A stretch of DNA of 64,000 nt from Minicystis rosea (GCA_001931535.1 CP016211.1:2570501-2634500); one strand, 5' to 3'; shown: positions 42,295-53,246, counted from the stretch's first letter. Made by a program: numbers and translations. The notes: generated by a model from the letters alone, not told the origin.

Positions 42295-43854
42295 TCACGG
42301 ACGAACGAACACGATGGTGCTGTCGTCGCCGCCGCCGTAGACCGCGTGCCAGCCCTCGGGGAGCTGCGGGTCGGACCAGGTCCAGAGGCGGCGCGCGTCG
42401 ATGGGCGTGAGGCCGACGGCGTGGAAGGTCGAGGCTTCGCCCACGCCCTCGCCCCAGTACATGCCGGTGAGCGCGTGGCCGGGCTCGAACTCCATGACCC
42501 ACGGGGCGTCGGCGACGTCGAAGGCGCCTTGGACCTCGCGCGGATCGAGCGTGCGCGTGACGTGCTTGGCGAGGACCTTGAACGTGCCGCGCGCGGTCGA
42601 GGCGCTGGTCGCGGGATCCTTGAGCTGATCGCGGCCGGTGGTGATCAGGGTCGCGTAGATGGGCTTCGTGCCTTCGTAGGCGGTGAGCGTCTGCGTGGCC
42701 ACGCTGACGTCGAGCCACTTCTGCCCGCCCTTGGCGAAGTCGGGGAACTTGTGGCGCTTCACCACGACGACGATGTCCTTCGAGCGCATCCAGGTGCCGT
42801 CGCGGGTCTCTTCGTAGCGCACGCCCTCGACCGTGCGGAACTTGCCGCTGAGCGGGATGGCGGCGCGGCGCTCGACCTCGTCCTCGTGCTCGGTGGCCTT
42901 GCCCTTGGCGAGCGAGTAGCCATGCACGCCGAGCTTGTGCACGAAGGCCACGGGCAGGCCGACCTTGTCGAGATCGATGCCGTGCCACGTGGAGCCGAGG
43001 ATGGGCTTCATCCGATCGATGGGCACGAGGCGACCGTCGGCGGTGACGCCGAAGCGGCGCGCGGCGGTGCCCGCATCCACCCCGAGCGAGCCCGCGACGG
43101 CGACGCCGCTGCCTTTCTTGAGGCCGCCGATCTTCACGCTGTCCGCCGCGGGCGCGAAGGCCGGCGGGAGCGCGTCCATGCCGAACTGGAAGAACGCCGA
43201 GGCGCTGCGCTTGCCGTCGGCGATGCCCTCGCCGCCGGGCAGGAGCACGGCCGGGCCGGTGGGCACGCCGCGCGGATCGAGGGGCACGTCGTTGGCGGCG
43301 GCGCCGAGCGCGTCCTTGTCCTCGGCGCGGCCGAGGATCTTGCGGAGATCGGGCTCGCTCGCGGCCATCTCGGCGGCGCTCGGTGCGCGCGCATAGAGGG
43401 GCACGTTCTCGGTGCGCGCGCGCGCATAGCGGTACGGCAGGGGCTTCGCGAGATCGGGGCGCGCCGGGATGCCGCGCGCTTCCATGCCGGGATCGAGGCT
43501 CGCGCCCGGGCCGACGCAGACGAACCCGCGCGGCCGCACGGCGTACCAGCCGCCCTTGCACTCTTCGGTGCCGTAAGGCTCGCGCGAGCGCGCCACGCTG
43601 CTGCCGATGCGCAGCTCGCCGATCTTCTTCCCCTCGGGCGAGGGCCGATCGTAGACGGGCGTGTCCGCGAGCGTGGGATGGAGCCGAGGGTTGTCGACGG
43701 CCGGCGCCGGGACGTTGGCGAAAGGGTTGTCCTTGGCCTCGGCCTTGGCGAGCGCGCTGCCGCCCTTGCCTTTGCAGCCCGCGAGGGGCGCGGCGAGGCA
43801 GAGCCCGAGGAGCAGCGCGGCGCGCCGGGGCGAAGGGAGGCGAGGCGTGGTCAT
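42295..43854 (-). CDS. lipoprotein with L,D-transpeptidase (YkuD)-like domain lacking catalytic Cys
   Basis: 519 residues from ATG 43854; an in-frame ATG at 43866 is possible. MTTPRLPSPRRAALLLGLCL then AAPLAGC is a lipoprotein signal. Residues about 50-330 form an SH3-like and unknown region (YDRPSPEGKKIGELRIGSSV, ENVPLYARAP). Residues 360-510 follow the YkuD pattern: KWLDVSVATQTLTAYEGTKPIYATLITTG and ARGTFKVLAKHVTRTLD. Where active enzymes have SHGCVNLTPADA, this protein reads TFHAVGLTPIDA: Phe477, His478, Ala479. The nucleophile Cys and preceding His are gone, so cross-linking activity is unlikely. A wall-binding or scaffolding role fits. Confidence 0.9.
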   Translation of the reverse strand: MTTPRLPSPRRAALLLGLCLAAPLAGCKGKGGSALAKAEAKDNPFANVPAPAVDNPRLHPTLADTPVYDRPSPEGKKIGELRIGSSVARSREPYGTEECKGGWYAVRPRGFVCVGPGASLDPGMEARGIPARPDLAKPLPYRYARARTENVPLYARAPSAAEMAASEPDLRKILGRAEDKDALGAAANDVPLDPRGVPTGPAVLLPGGEGIADGKRSASAFFQFGMDALPPAFAPAADSVKIGGLKKGSGVAVAGSLGVDAGTAARRFGVTADGRLVPIDRMKPILGSTWHGIDLDKVGLPVAFVHKLGVHGYSLAKGKATEHEDEVERRAAIPLSGKFRTVEGVRYEETRDGTWMRSKDIVVVVKRHKFPDFAKGGQKWLDVSVATQTLTAYEGTKPIYATLITTGRDQLKDPATSASTARGTFKVLAKHVTRTLDPREVQGAFDVADAPWVMEFEPGHALTGMYWGEGVGEASTFHAVGLTPIDARRLWTWSDPQLPEGWHAVYGGGDDSTIVFVRP

Positions 43855-44051
43855 CGGCCGACGCATGCCCGAAGCGCGATCATCGGGCCAAATTCCGAGC
43901 GATGGGCGAAGGTCGCCCCCGGCCGGCGCGATTACCGCAACAGCGCGGAGCGGCTCGGCAATCGACGCGCGAGGCCTGCGCTCCCGAGCTCGGCGCGCCC
44001 GCGGCCGGCGGGAGCCTTGCCCGACGGCTCGGGGTGCTCGACGATGGCGCC

Positions 44052-44456
44052 ATGAGCGACGCCATCGGCTGGGACATCTACTACGAGGCCAAGGGCAGCG
44101 TGGGCGCGCACGTTCGGATGCTCGAGCCGTTGCTCCGCGCCTGGATCGGGGAAGACCCGGCGAAGTACCTCCACCCAAGCTACGACCGGCTGATCTACAT
44201 GCCCGATCGCGGGTTCCACATCTCCGTCGAGCACAACGTGTCGTACGGCAAATCGAACTTCGAAAATGACCGGTTCCACTTCGTGCTGGGCTCGGTCGAT
44301 CTGCACAAGAAGATCGAGCTCGAGGTCCACCTCGATCGCATGCGCGCGGCCCTGGAGGTCTTCTGGGCGAACGGGATCCCGACGTGCACGCCCGGCTGGG
44401 ACGACGAGATGCCCAACGAAGGCGGCGCGACGGGGCCGATCCCGTGGCCGTGGTGA
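44052..44456 (+). CDS. hypothetical small cytosolic protein
   Basis: 134 residues from ATG 44052. Acidic and aromatic, with WDIYYEAKGSVGAHVRMLEPLL, GFHISVEHNVSYGKSNF, and a Pro/Trp tail (TGPIPWPW). One Cys. No signal peptide. I see a mixed alpha/beta single domain but recognise no family. It stands alone between a lipoprotein gene and a membrane protein gene. Confidence 0.78.
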   Translation: MSDAIGWDIYYEAKGSVGAHVRMLEPLLRAWIGEDPAKYLHPSYDRLIYMPDRGFHISVEHNVSYGKSNFENDRFHFVLGSVDLHKKIELEVHLDRMRAALEVFWANGIPTCTPGWDDEMPNEGGATGPIPWPW

Positions 44457-44542
44457 GCCCCGCGCGTCGTTGGGGCGCGCACGACGCGCGGTGACGGTGC
44501 GCACAGCTTCGTGGTAGCCGCCGCGCGCGGGCGCATGGAAGA

Positions 44543-46819
44543 ATGCGCCCCGTGCGCCTGCGAGACCGTTTCGCCGTCGCGTGGACGGCCCTCCTCGCGG
44601 CCTCCTGCGCAGCCATGGCCGTCCACCCCGAGCACGAAGGGGACGCCTTCTGGCACATGAGCCTCGGGCGCGCGGTGCTCGCGTACAAGGCGCGCACCAT
44701 CCCCGAGCCGCTCGCGCTGCCGGCGTTCACGTCGCCCGCAGTCGTGCCGGAGTGGCTCTGGGGCGTGATCACGTACGGCGTGCATCGCGTGGGATCGTGG
44801 CCGGCGCTGGTGGCGCTCGTCGCGCTGATCGCGGCCGCCGTCGCGGTGCTGGCGACGCGCCTCGTGGCCGCGGTTCGGCCGGGGATCGGTGACGGCGCGA
44901 CCGCGCTCGTCACCGGGCTCGCGGCCGGCGCGGTGATGGGCCGCGTGCGCCTGCGTCCAGAGGCCGCCGGGGTGGTGCTGATCCTGGCGTTCCTGCTGCT
45001 CGGTCTGCGCTACGTGGAGGCCGAGGGCCGGCAGCGCGTGCGTTTCGGCGCGGCGCTCGTCGGCGTCGAGATCCTCTGGGCGCAGATTCATGGAAGCTTC
45101 GTGCTCGCGCCCGCGCTCTTCGCGTGCGTCGCAGGGCCTTCGGTGTTTCGCGATCGCGCGGCGCCGGAGCGACGCACGGTGCACGTGGCCGTCGCGTTCG
45201 GGCTCGTCGCCGGGTTGCTCACGAGCGCGTACGGGCTCGGTCTCGTCGGATACCTCGCGACGCATGCGCACGGCGACGCCGCGCGCCACGTGGAGGATCT
45301 GGTCGCGCCCGCGTGGGCGGCGTTCGATCCGCGTGGGGTGTTGGACAATCCGTACGGCGTGGTGCTCCTCGTGCTGTGGGCGATCGGCGCGGGCGGCATG
45401 ATCGCGGCGCGCCGCGTTCCAGGGCGCGCGCTCGGGCTCGCGATCCTCGGCGGGCTCTTGGCGATGGATGCGGTGCGCTTCCTCCCCATCGCGTCCATCT
45501 TCGCGTTGCCGCTCGCGGCCGAGGGCGCGGCGGCGCTCGCGGCGCTGCTCCCGGAGCGGCCTTGGTGGCGCTTCATCGGGGCCGCGGTCGGCGTGATGGG
45601 CCTCGCCGTCGGGGCGCGCGGTGTCGATGCGCTGCACGGGCCGCTCGGGAAGATCGGGCCGGCCGAGGGCATCCATCCTCTCGCGTCGGCGGCGTTCCTG
45701 CGCGCGCAGCCGGCGGGTGGATCGGTGATCAGCGTGTACAACGCGGGCGGGGCGCTCGGCTTCGCGCTCGCGGGCCACGCGCGCACCTACGTCGATGGGC
45801 GGACGCCGCTCTATTTCGACGACACGGACTTCGGTCTCTCGCGCGACGTCTTCCGCTATCCGGACGCGCTCGGCCGCGCGATTCGGCGCTTCGGCGCGAC
45901 CGCCGTGGTGGTGAACCGCAACGCGCCCACGTGCGGGAAGCTCCCGCCCGGCTGGGTGCCCGCGGTGGTGGAGGCGCACTTCACGACGTTCGTGCCGGCA
46001 GGCGCCGCGCCGCCGCTCGTGGCCATCGCGCCCTGCGGGACGTCGTTCGTGCGGGAAGACGTGTGTCGCAGCAGTGCTGGAGCAGCGCCGGGCAGCGCGC
46101 GCTCCGAGGCAGCGGACGGCGCTGCGTTCGACGAGGATCTGCGTCGCCTCGGCGCGTTTGGGGAGACGCCGTTCGTGCGCTACCTGCGCGCCGAGCGCAT
46201 CGTGCGGTGCGGTGGATCGCTCGACGAGGTGACGCGCCTGCTGCCCTCGCGCTCGGAAGCGCGCACGTATCTTCCGCAGCGCGATGCGCTCGAGATGGCG
46301 TGGCTCCTGCGCAGCGGCGCCGTGCGCCGCGCCGTCGACGTGGCCGAGGTGAGCATGCGCGAAGGAGATCCGAGCGGCGTGGCCCTCGTCGCGCCGGCGC
46401 TCGCCGGTGATGCGGTCCCCGCGGCGCGGGCACGCGTGCTGCTCGAAGCAGCGCTCGCGAGCCTCGACGACACGGCTCCACCCGATCTGCGGGCGCTCCT
46501 CGCGCTGGCGTGCGCGGCCGAGGGCGACACGCCGTGCGTGCGCTTCCACGCGCTGCGCGCGGCGGCGCGCGGGAGCCGGCAGGCCGTGCCGGCGCTGCTG
46601 TGGTTGCGCGATCACGACGACAGCGAGCCTCACCGCGCCGACGCGGAAGCATGGCTCGAGGTGCTCGTGGCCGAGGCCCGCACCGCGCAACCGGAGGGGC
46701 GCGGCGCGGCGAGCGCGGTGCCGGTGTCTGCCAGCGCAGCACCGACGGCCTCGGTACAGCCTGGGCCTGCGAGCGCTGCGCCGACGGTGTCCGCGGCGCC
46801 CGCGTCGCCGCGGCCGTGA
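44543..46819 (+). CDS. polytopic membrane protein with soluble C-terminal half
   Basis: 758 residues. The first 360 residues hold about ten membrane helices (FAVAWTALLAASCAAMAV, LVALVALIAAAVAVLATRL, GVVLILAFLLLGLRYVE and others). An early loop carries HPEHEGDAFWHMSLGRAVLAY, in the position of the catalytic loop of GT-C glycosyltransferases or related DUF-type proteins. A periplasmic-looking domain follows (VISVYNAGGALGFALAGHARTYVDGRTPLYF), then an Ala-rich helical region that may be TPR-like (residues about 560-720) and an Ala/Pro/Ser tail. No partner genes adjacent. The assignment to GT-C is from topology and one motif. Confidence 0.85.
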   Translation: MRPVRLRDRFAVAWTALLAASCAAMAVHPEHEGDAFWHMSLGRAVLAYKARTIPEPLALPAFTSPAVVPEWLWGVITYGVHRVGSWPALVALVALIAAAVAVLATRLVAAVRPGIGDGATALVTGLAAGAVMGRVRLRPEAAGVVLILAFLLLGLRYVEAEGRQRVRFGAALVGVEILWAQIHGSFVLAPALFACVAGPSVFRDRAAPERRTVHVAVAFGLVAGLLTSAYGLGLVGYLATHAHGDAARHVEDLVAPAWAAFDPRGVLDNPYGVVLLVLWAIGAGGMIAARRVPGRALGLAILGGLLAMDAVRFLPIASIFALPLAAEGAAALAALLPERPWWRFIGAAVGVMGLAVGARGVDALHGPLGKIGPAEGIHPLASAAFLRAQPAGGSVISVYNAGGALGFALAGHARTYVDGRTPLYFDDTDFGLSRDVFRYPDALGRAIRRFGATAVVVNRNAPTCGKLPPGWVPAVVEAHFTTFVPAGAAPPLVAIAPCGTSFVREDVCRSSAGAAPGSARSEAADGAAFDEDLRRLGAFGETPFVRYLRAERIVRCGGSLDEVTRLLPSRSEARTYLPQRDALEMAWLLRSGAVRRAVDVAEVSMREGDPSGVALVAPALAGDAVPAARARVLLEAALASLDDTAPPDLRALLALACAAEGDTPCVRFHALRAAARGSRQAVPALLWLRDHDDSEPHRADAEAWLEVLVAEARTAQPEGRGAASAVPVSASAAPTASVQPGPASAAPTVSAAPASPRP

Positions 46820-47007
46820 GCATCACTGCAAAGTCATCGAGCCGTTCCGCGCGAGCCCGCGCGCCTGCGTTCCTGCTTTCTCTCGGCGTCTGCAGCCTTC
46901 GACGGGCGTCATTCTCGGGCTCCGGGGTCTCGTGTTTCGACCGCGGCGGCGCGCGGCGATGTCGATGACGACGACAGGTCGCGGGGCGCTGGGCTAAGGT
47001 GTGCGCG

Positions 47008-47376
47008 ATGGCCTCGCGAGGGCTGGAGAAGAGCGGATCCGTGCTCTGGGGCGCCGCGATGGGCGCCCTGGCGGTGACCTTCGTGGTCGCGGCGGGGGCG
47101 CTGTTCTACGTGGCCGGCCATCGCGGCCAGTTCGACGAAAAGGCCGTGGACGCAGGGAGCGAGCCGCCTCCGCGCGAAGAGGTGGCGGACGCCGCGCCGC
47201 CCGAGACGCCGGATGCCGGAGACGCAGGTGCCGCGGGCGAGGCCGATGCATCGACCGCGGCACCTATCGCGACGATCGCGCCTGCATCGGCGCCGATGCC
47301 GCTCATGCCCAAGGCTCCGCAGCCCAAGGCGAAAGCGAAGCCTCACCTCAAGCCGCTCCGGCCGCGGCATCGCTGA
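47008..47376 (+). CDS. single-pass membrane protein with Ala/Pro-rich tail
   Basis: 122 residues from ATG 47008, with TAAGG 9 bases upstream; a GTG at 46999 is also in frame. One membrane helix near residues 12-35 (VLWGAAMGALAVTFVVAAGALFYVAG split by Gly). The remainder is an extended acidic then Ala/Pro/Lys-rich tail ending in KAKPHLKPLRPRHR. No enzymatic domain. The tail might bind the wall or nucleic acid by charge. Function unknown. Confidence 0.7.
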   Translation: MASRGLEKSGSVLWGAAMGALAVTFVVAAGALFYVAGHRGQFDEKAVDAGSEPPPREEVADAAPPETPDAGDAGAAGEADASTAAPIATIAPASAPMPLMPKAPQPKAKAKPHLKPLRPRHR

Positions 47377-47449
47377 TTCATACGGCTTTGAGCGATATCG
47401 AAGCGACGGGGATGATCGCGCGGAGGAGGCTCGTCGGATCGCGAGGTCG

Positions 47450-47475
47450 CCCGCGACCATGATCACGATCGCGGG
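47450..47475. terminator. hairpin between convergent genes
   Basis: CCCGCGA and TCGCGGG form a 7-bp stem with a 12-base loop between the stops of the small membrane protein (47376) and the ferritin-like lipoprotein (47504). It could serve both strands. Confidence 0.4.
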
Positions 47476-47503
47476 CATTCGCCGAGCGGAGAGAGGTCAG
47501 GCT

Positions 47504-48793
47504 TCAGGAAGCCTGCGCTCCGAGGAGATGAGCCATGGCCGGGACCACCACCTCTTCGGCGGCGCGGAGGCGCTCGATGTGCACCTCGCGATCCGAGAGG
47601 CGGCCGTGCGCTCGCATCGGGGCCGATGAAGCAACGCCGCCTGCGCCCTCGGCGGCGCGTCGCGTGTCGTCGAGCGCGTCGAGGAAGGCTTGGTGAACGG
47701 CGTGTCGCACGTCCTCGCCGCCGGCGGCGATCGCCCACGCGACCACGCGGAACGCGAGCTCGGCGTGGCGGCTCTCCTCTTCGGCGATGATCGCGAGCGC
47801 GGCGCGCACGGCGGGATCCGTCGCGTCCGTGTGCTGCACCGAGGCCACGACCGCGGCGAGCGTCTCGCCGACGCAGCCCTCGCGCACCGTCGCGGCGGCG
47901 AGATCGGCGAGCGTGGCGGCGCCCATGAACGAGCGCGCCTCCAGCAGCGTGCCCGGACCGACGAGCGCGCCGAGGTAGCGACCGGAGAGCGTGAAGCACA
48001 TCTCCGCATGCCGGATCTCATCGAGCGCCGCCTCGTGCGTAGCGCGCACGAGATCGGCCGGCGCACCGAAGGCCAAGAGCTCCAGCGCGAGCTTCCCGAA
48101 GCTCGCGACGCTCGCATGCTCGAACGCCGCATCCATCGCCCACGCGCGGCCGACGGCGGCGCGCGTGGCGTCGTCGAGCGCCGCGACATCCGGCGAGAGC
48201 GCGCCCATCGGCGGGCGAGACGCGGCGACGGGAGCAGGCTCGCTCGCACGCGCCGCCCATCCGTGCACGCCGGCGCCGACCGGCGCGATGCGCGCGCGTC
48301 CTTCCACCACGAAGGGCCGGCCGGGAATGGCGCCGCACGGCGGATCGAAGGGTTGCCCGATCTCGACGACGTAGCAGCAGGTGGTGCCCTGAACCGTCGG
48401 CCCCGAGATCCATTTCAGGATGGGCTCGCTCTGCTCCGTGCACGTGTACGTGCCGCTGGCGGCCGCGATGTCCGGGCACGTGGCGCCGGTCTGCTGGAAG
48501 CACCGCTCGTTCTCGACGCCTCCGCTCGAGCTCGACGAGCTGCTGGTCGTGGTCCCGGAGCTCGATGAAGAGGAGCTCGTGCTCGATGCGCTCGTGCTCG
48601 ACGACGTGGAGCCGGACGAGCTGCTCGCGGTGGTCCCGCTCGAGGTCGTGGTGCCGCTGCCGCCGGTGCCACCCGCGCCGCCGGTGCCCTCCACCGTGTC
48701 CCCGCAGGCCGCGCTGGCGAGGGCCGAGGCGACCCCCATCCCAGCCACGAGGCGATACACGAGCGCTGCACGAAAAGAAGCCTGTTCGTTCAT
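47504..48793 (-). CDS. ferritin-like di-iron lipoprotein
   Basis: 429 residues from ATG 48793, with GAGGAG 6 bases upstream. The signal LVAGMGVASALASAAC has a lipobox SAAC. Residues 32-95 are a Ser/Thr linker. Residues about 95-175 are a Cys-rich unit (CFQQTGATCPD, YTCTEQSEPILKW, TTCCYVVEIG). Residues about 215-420 form a ferritin-like four-helix bundle: Glu in MDAAFEHASVASFGKLALELL, EIRHAE and EEESRHAE supply the ExxH iron ligands. This class occurs repeatedly in myxobacteria. An outer-membrane-tethered oxidase or iron-handling role is inferred; the substrate is unknown. Confidence 0.9.
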   Translation of the reverse strand: MNEQASFRAALVYRLVAGMGVASALASAACGDTVEGTGGAGGTGGSGTTTSSGTTASSSSGSTSSSTSASSTSSSSSSSGTTTSSSSSSSGGVENERCFQQTGATCPDIAAASGTYTCTEQSEPILKWISGPTVQGTTCCYVVEIGQPFDPPCGAIPGRPFVVEGRARIAPVGAGVHGWAARASEPAPVAASRPPMGALSPDVAALDDATRAAVGRAWAMDAAFEHASVASFGKLALELLAFGAPADLVRATHEAALDEIRHAEMCFTLSGRYLGALVGPGTLLEARSFMGAATLADLAAATVREGCVGETLAAVVASVQHTDATDPAVRAALAIIAEEESRHAELAFRVVAWAIAAGGEDVRHAVHQAFLDALDDTRRAAEGAGGVASSAPMRAHGRLSDREVHIERLRAAEEVVVPAMAHLLGAQAS

Positions 48794-49005
48794 GGTTGCT
48801 CCTCGCTGTTGAAGGACCGCGCCGAGCTCCGGTTTCAGGCCCGTCGCAGTCGCGCACCGCGGGCCTCCCGATCGACCCGAAGAAAGCGCTGCCGTCTGAA
48901 GAGCACGGTGCGGGGCAATCGCCCCACCCACAACTTAAAATCCGTTTAAGCCCTGATACGAAGCCGCGAATGCATGTGCGTCGCGGCGTCGCCGACTTCG
49001 AAGAA

Positions 49006-50556
<1,551 letters not shown>

Positions 50557-50557
50557 G

Positions 50558-51934
50558 TCACTTCGCCTTCGCGGTGTTGAGCACGTCGGTGGCTGCGCGC
50601 AGGTCCTCGAAGAGGCTCGTCACGCCCTCGGCGGCGGCCTTGTCGTAGCCGGAGAGGCAGGGCGCCAGCGTCGGCAGCGCGGCGTCGCCGCCGGCGGTCA
50701 CCGCCTTCACGCTGTCGGCCACCGCGGACTTCGCGCGCGTGAGCGCCTCGCCGCGACCCTTGAGCTTGTGCACCGTCTTGAGCACGGCGGGCAGGTGGCG
50801 CTCGATCGCGCCCGCGTAGCTCGTGGCCGCGGGCTCCTTGGTGCCCGAGACGCGGACGTCGACCTGCGGCGTGCTGCACGCGCCCCGATGCAGAGCGCGC
50901 ATCTCGCAGTACGCGGAGCACTCGGGGCTCACCCCCGCGAGCTTGACCGCGCCGAGGCACCTCGTGTCCTGCATCGGGACGGAGCACGTGCCCGCGCAGA
51001 GCCCCGCGCACATGGATCCGTGGAGCTGGCAGCCGCCGATGCACTTGCCCTTGCACTCGCCCTTGCCGACGGCCTCGCACGAGCCTTCGCACTTGCCTTT
51101 GCACTCGCCGCTCGGCTTCAGCTCCTTGCCGTTGCACTTGCCTTTGCAGGTGCCGTCGCAGGTGCCGCTGAAGCCACCCTCGCACGCGCCCATGCACGCG
51201 CCGTCACACGTGGCCGGCGCACGCATCTCGCAGGCGCCGGTGCACGCGCCGGGACAGCGGCCCGCGACGGCGCCCGCGCAGCTCGCGTCGGGGAGCTTGT
51301 CCTCGCCGGCGCATTTCTGCGCGCACTGGCGCTCGTCCTCCGTGCCTTCCGGGCAGATCGGCGCGTGGACGTGGACGGCGACCTTCGCGCTGGGGCCGAG
51401 CTTCTTGCGCGTCGCCTTGAGCGCATCGACGGCGGCCTGACAGGCGACCTGCGTGTTGGGGAACACGCCCTTGTTGCCGAGCTCCGCCGCCATGCTGGCG
51501 CAGGCCGCGCGCAGCTCGCCGGCGATTTGGCTCGACAGGAGGCGCGTCTCCACCGCGCTGCCCGACGCGCCGCGCAGGCGCGCCGCCAGCGGCGCATCGA
51601 CCGAGAGCTCCTTGCTCCAATCGAAGGCGACCACGCGATCGGGGTTCGTCACCTCGGGGCATCGGCTCGGTGGACGCGCGGGGGCGGACGGCTCGGCGGA
51701 CGCGACCTCGGCGGCACCCGCATCATCGGCGACGCACGTCCCGTTCACGTCGGCGTGCGTGCCCGGCGCGCAGGCGGCGACGGACGCCGTGGCGGTCGCC
51801 GTCACGGCCGGCCCGGCGTCGATCGCCGGCGCCGGTCCCTTGTTGCCACAGGCGCTGGCCAGAACGACGAGCCCGCCCACCATCGCGACACCTGCCATCC
51901 CTCGCTGGGCGGCGGTGAAGAACATGCTTGCCAT
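50558..51934 (-). CDS. Cys-rich repeat lipoprotein coupled to the kinase gene
   Basis: 458 residues from ATG 51934; GTG 51940 is an alternative. Lipoprotein signal with lipobox ASAC. About 33 Cys. The central part (residues about 215-335) repeats short CxxxC units such as CPGACTGACE, CDGACMGACE, CDGTCKGKCN, CKGKCEGSCE and CAGLCAGTC. Flanking regions are helical and low in Cys. The pattern recalls other surface Cys-rich repeat proteins, with disulphides or metal binding likely. The stop TGA is followed by one base and the kinase ATG. This tight coupling suggests a working pair: an outer sensor or metal sponge and a membrane kinase. Inference. Confidence 0.88.
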   Translation of the reverse strand: MASMFFTAAQRGMAGVAMVGGLVVLASACGNKGPAPAIDAGPAVTATATASVAACAPGTHADVNGTCVADDAGAAEVASAEPSAPARPPSRCPEVTNPDRVVAFDWSKELSVDAPLAARLRGASGSAVETRLLSSQIAGELRAACASMAAELGNKGVFPNTQVACQAAVDALKATRKKLGPSAKVAVHVHAPICPEGTEDERQCAQKCAGEDKLPDASCAGAVAGRCPGACTGACEMRAPATCDGACMGACEGGFSGTCDGTCKGKCNGKELKPSGECKGKCEGSCEAVGKGECKGKCIGGCQLHGSMCAGLCAGTCSVPMQDTRCLGAVKLAGVSPECSAYCEMRALHRGACSTPQVDVRVSGTKEPAATSYAGAIERHLPAVLKTVHKLKGRGEALTRAKSAVADSVKAVTAGGDAALPTLAPCLSGYDKAAAEGVTSLFEDLRAATDVLNTAKAK

Positions 51935-51940
51935 GCGCAC

Positions 51941-52259
51941 AGGGTACGGCCCTCGCGCGGCCCTGAAAACCGCTTGAATTCAGAACAGAAAATGCCGCGT
52001 TGGCCGCATCACGCTCGGCGCGCCCTGCACGGGATGCTCCGTCACGCCGAGATCTCACACACCGCGAGCACGTTCCCGAGGAGCCCCGCTCCGTCCGGTA
52101 ACGGATCGACCCGACGCCGGCGCCAACGATCGAGCCATCAGCCCCACCGATGGATCGCGCCCGACCGAGAAATCCCGTATCGAGCGCGCTGCGACGCACG
52201 CGTGATCGACGCTCGCTCGAACGAGGCTGATCGCGGACGGGCGCAGAGCGGCGCGACGA
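51941..52259. other. intergenic region between lipoprotein and LysR genes
   Basis: 319 bases with no convincing gene. It holds the start region of the Cys-rich lipoprotein/kinase operon. An A/T-richer patch around 51967-51993 may be its promoter. Confidence 0.35.
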
Positions 52260-53219
52260 TCAAGCCTGCTCGGTCGAACGGGCTTTGCTCGCGTGGGGGC
52301 GCGAGCTCTCTCCCGGCGCCGATCCGGCCGTGCGAGCGGCGAACCGCTGGAAGCGCTTGGCCATGCCCGTGGCGCCGCCCGGCGGCAGGGCCCACGAGAA
52401 GGCGCGCGGGATGGCGAGATCGCGGAGCGGGAGGATGCGCAGGCGGCCGAGGGTGAGCTCGGCGCCGATGCTCCAGCGCGAGAGGAAAGCCACGCCGAGG
52501 CCGGCGAGCGCGGCGCCCTTGATGGCTTCGGTGCTGCCGATCTGCACGTCGCGATCGTGCGGCGGGCGATTGCCGACGGCGTTCTTGAGGGCGCGCTCCA
52601 CCACCGCGCGGGTGCCGGAGCCCGGCTCGCGCCAGATGATGGGCACGTGACGCAGATCGGCGGCGCGACGAAGCTGCGTCAGCTCGGGCCCGGCGTCGCT
52701 CGCCACCACGGCGCAGAGCTCGTCGGCGAGGAAGCGTTCGAGCCGCACCCGCGACGCGCGCGCGTGGCCTTCGACCAAGCCGAGCGGCGCCGCGCCGTTG
52801 CGCACGCGCTCCAGCACCTCTTCGGTGTTGCCCACGTCCATCCGCACCGTGAGCGGGCCCGCGCTCTTGGCGAAGGCCGCGAGCAGCGGCGGGATCACGT
52901 ACGAAGCGATGGTGGTGCTGGCCGCGAGCGTGAGCACGCGGGCCTCGGCGGGAGGCGCGGCGAGCACCTCCGCGGCCTCGTCGAGCAGCGCCTCGACGCG
53001 ATCGGCGTACCCGATGAGCCTGAGCCCCGCCTCCGTCGGCGCGACCCCGCGCGCCGATCGAACCAGGAGCGGCGCGCCGCACTGCTCCTCCAGCTTGCGC
53101 ACCTGCGCGGTCACGGCGGGCTGCGAGAGGTGGAGGACCTTGGCGGCCGCCGAAATGGTGCCCGCGGAGGCGACGGCGCGGAGCGTGGCGAGGAGCCGAG
53201 GATCGAGCGCGGAGGGCAT
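52260..53219 (-). CDS. LysR family regulator, YeiE/CysB-like
   Basis: 319 residues from ATG 53219, where the DNA-binding domain begins (LDPRLLATLRAVASAGTISAAAKVLHLSQPAVTAQVRKLEEQCG); the ATG at 53273 would add 18 residues inside the operator. The C-terminal 220 residues are the effector-binding domain with LTLAASTTIASYVIPPLLAAF and VGNTEEVLERVRNGAAPLGLVEG. It is divergent from a YeiH-family transporter gene, the same pairing as yeiE-yeiH in enterobacteria. The operator between them has a T-N11-A core. Sulphite or related sulphur compounds are a possible inducer by analogy. Confidence 0.93.
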   Translation of the reverse strand: MPSALDPRLLATLRAVASAGTISAAAKVLHLSQPAVTAQVRKLEEQCGAPLLVRSARGVAPTEAGLRLIGYADRVEALLDEAAEVLAAPPAEARVLTLAASTTIASYVIPPLLAAFAKSAGPLTVRMDVGNTEEVLERVRNGAAPLGLVEGHARASRVRLERFLADELCAVVASDAGPELTQLRRAADLRHVPIIWREPGSGTRAVVERALKNAVGNRPPHDRDVQIGSTEAIKGAALAGLGVAFLSRWSIGAELTLGRLRILPLRDLAIPRAFSWALPPGGATGMAKRFQRFAARTAGSAPGESSRPHASKARSTEQA

Positions 53220-53246
53220 GGCCGAGGGTATCACCAAAACGGATGG

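Noticed and set aside
42295..44913. 872-residue frame extending the YkuD-like gene
   Set aside because: Beyond 43866 the translation is Arg/Ser/Pro-rich shadow of the + strand genes; the signal peptide begins at 43854.
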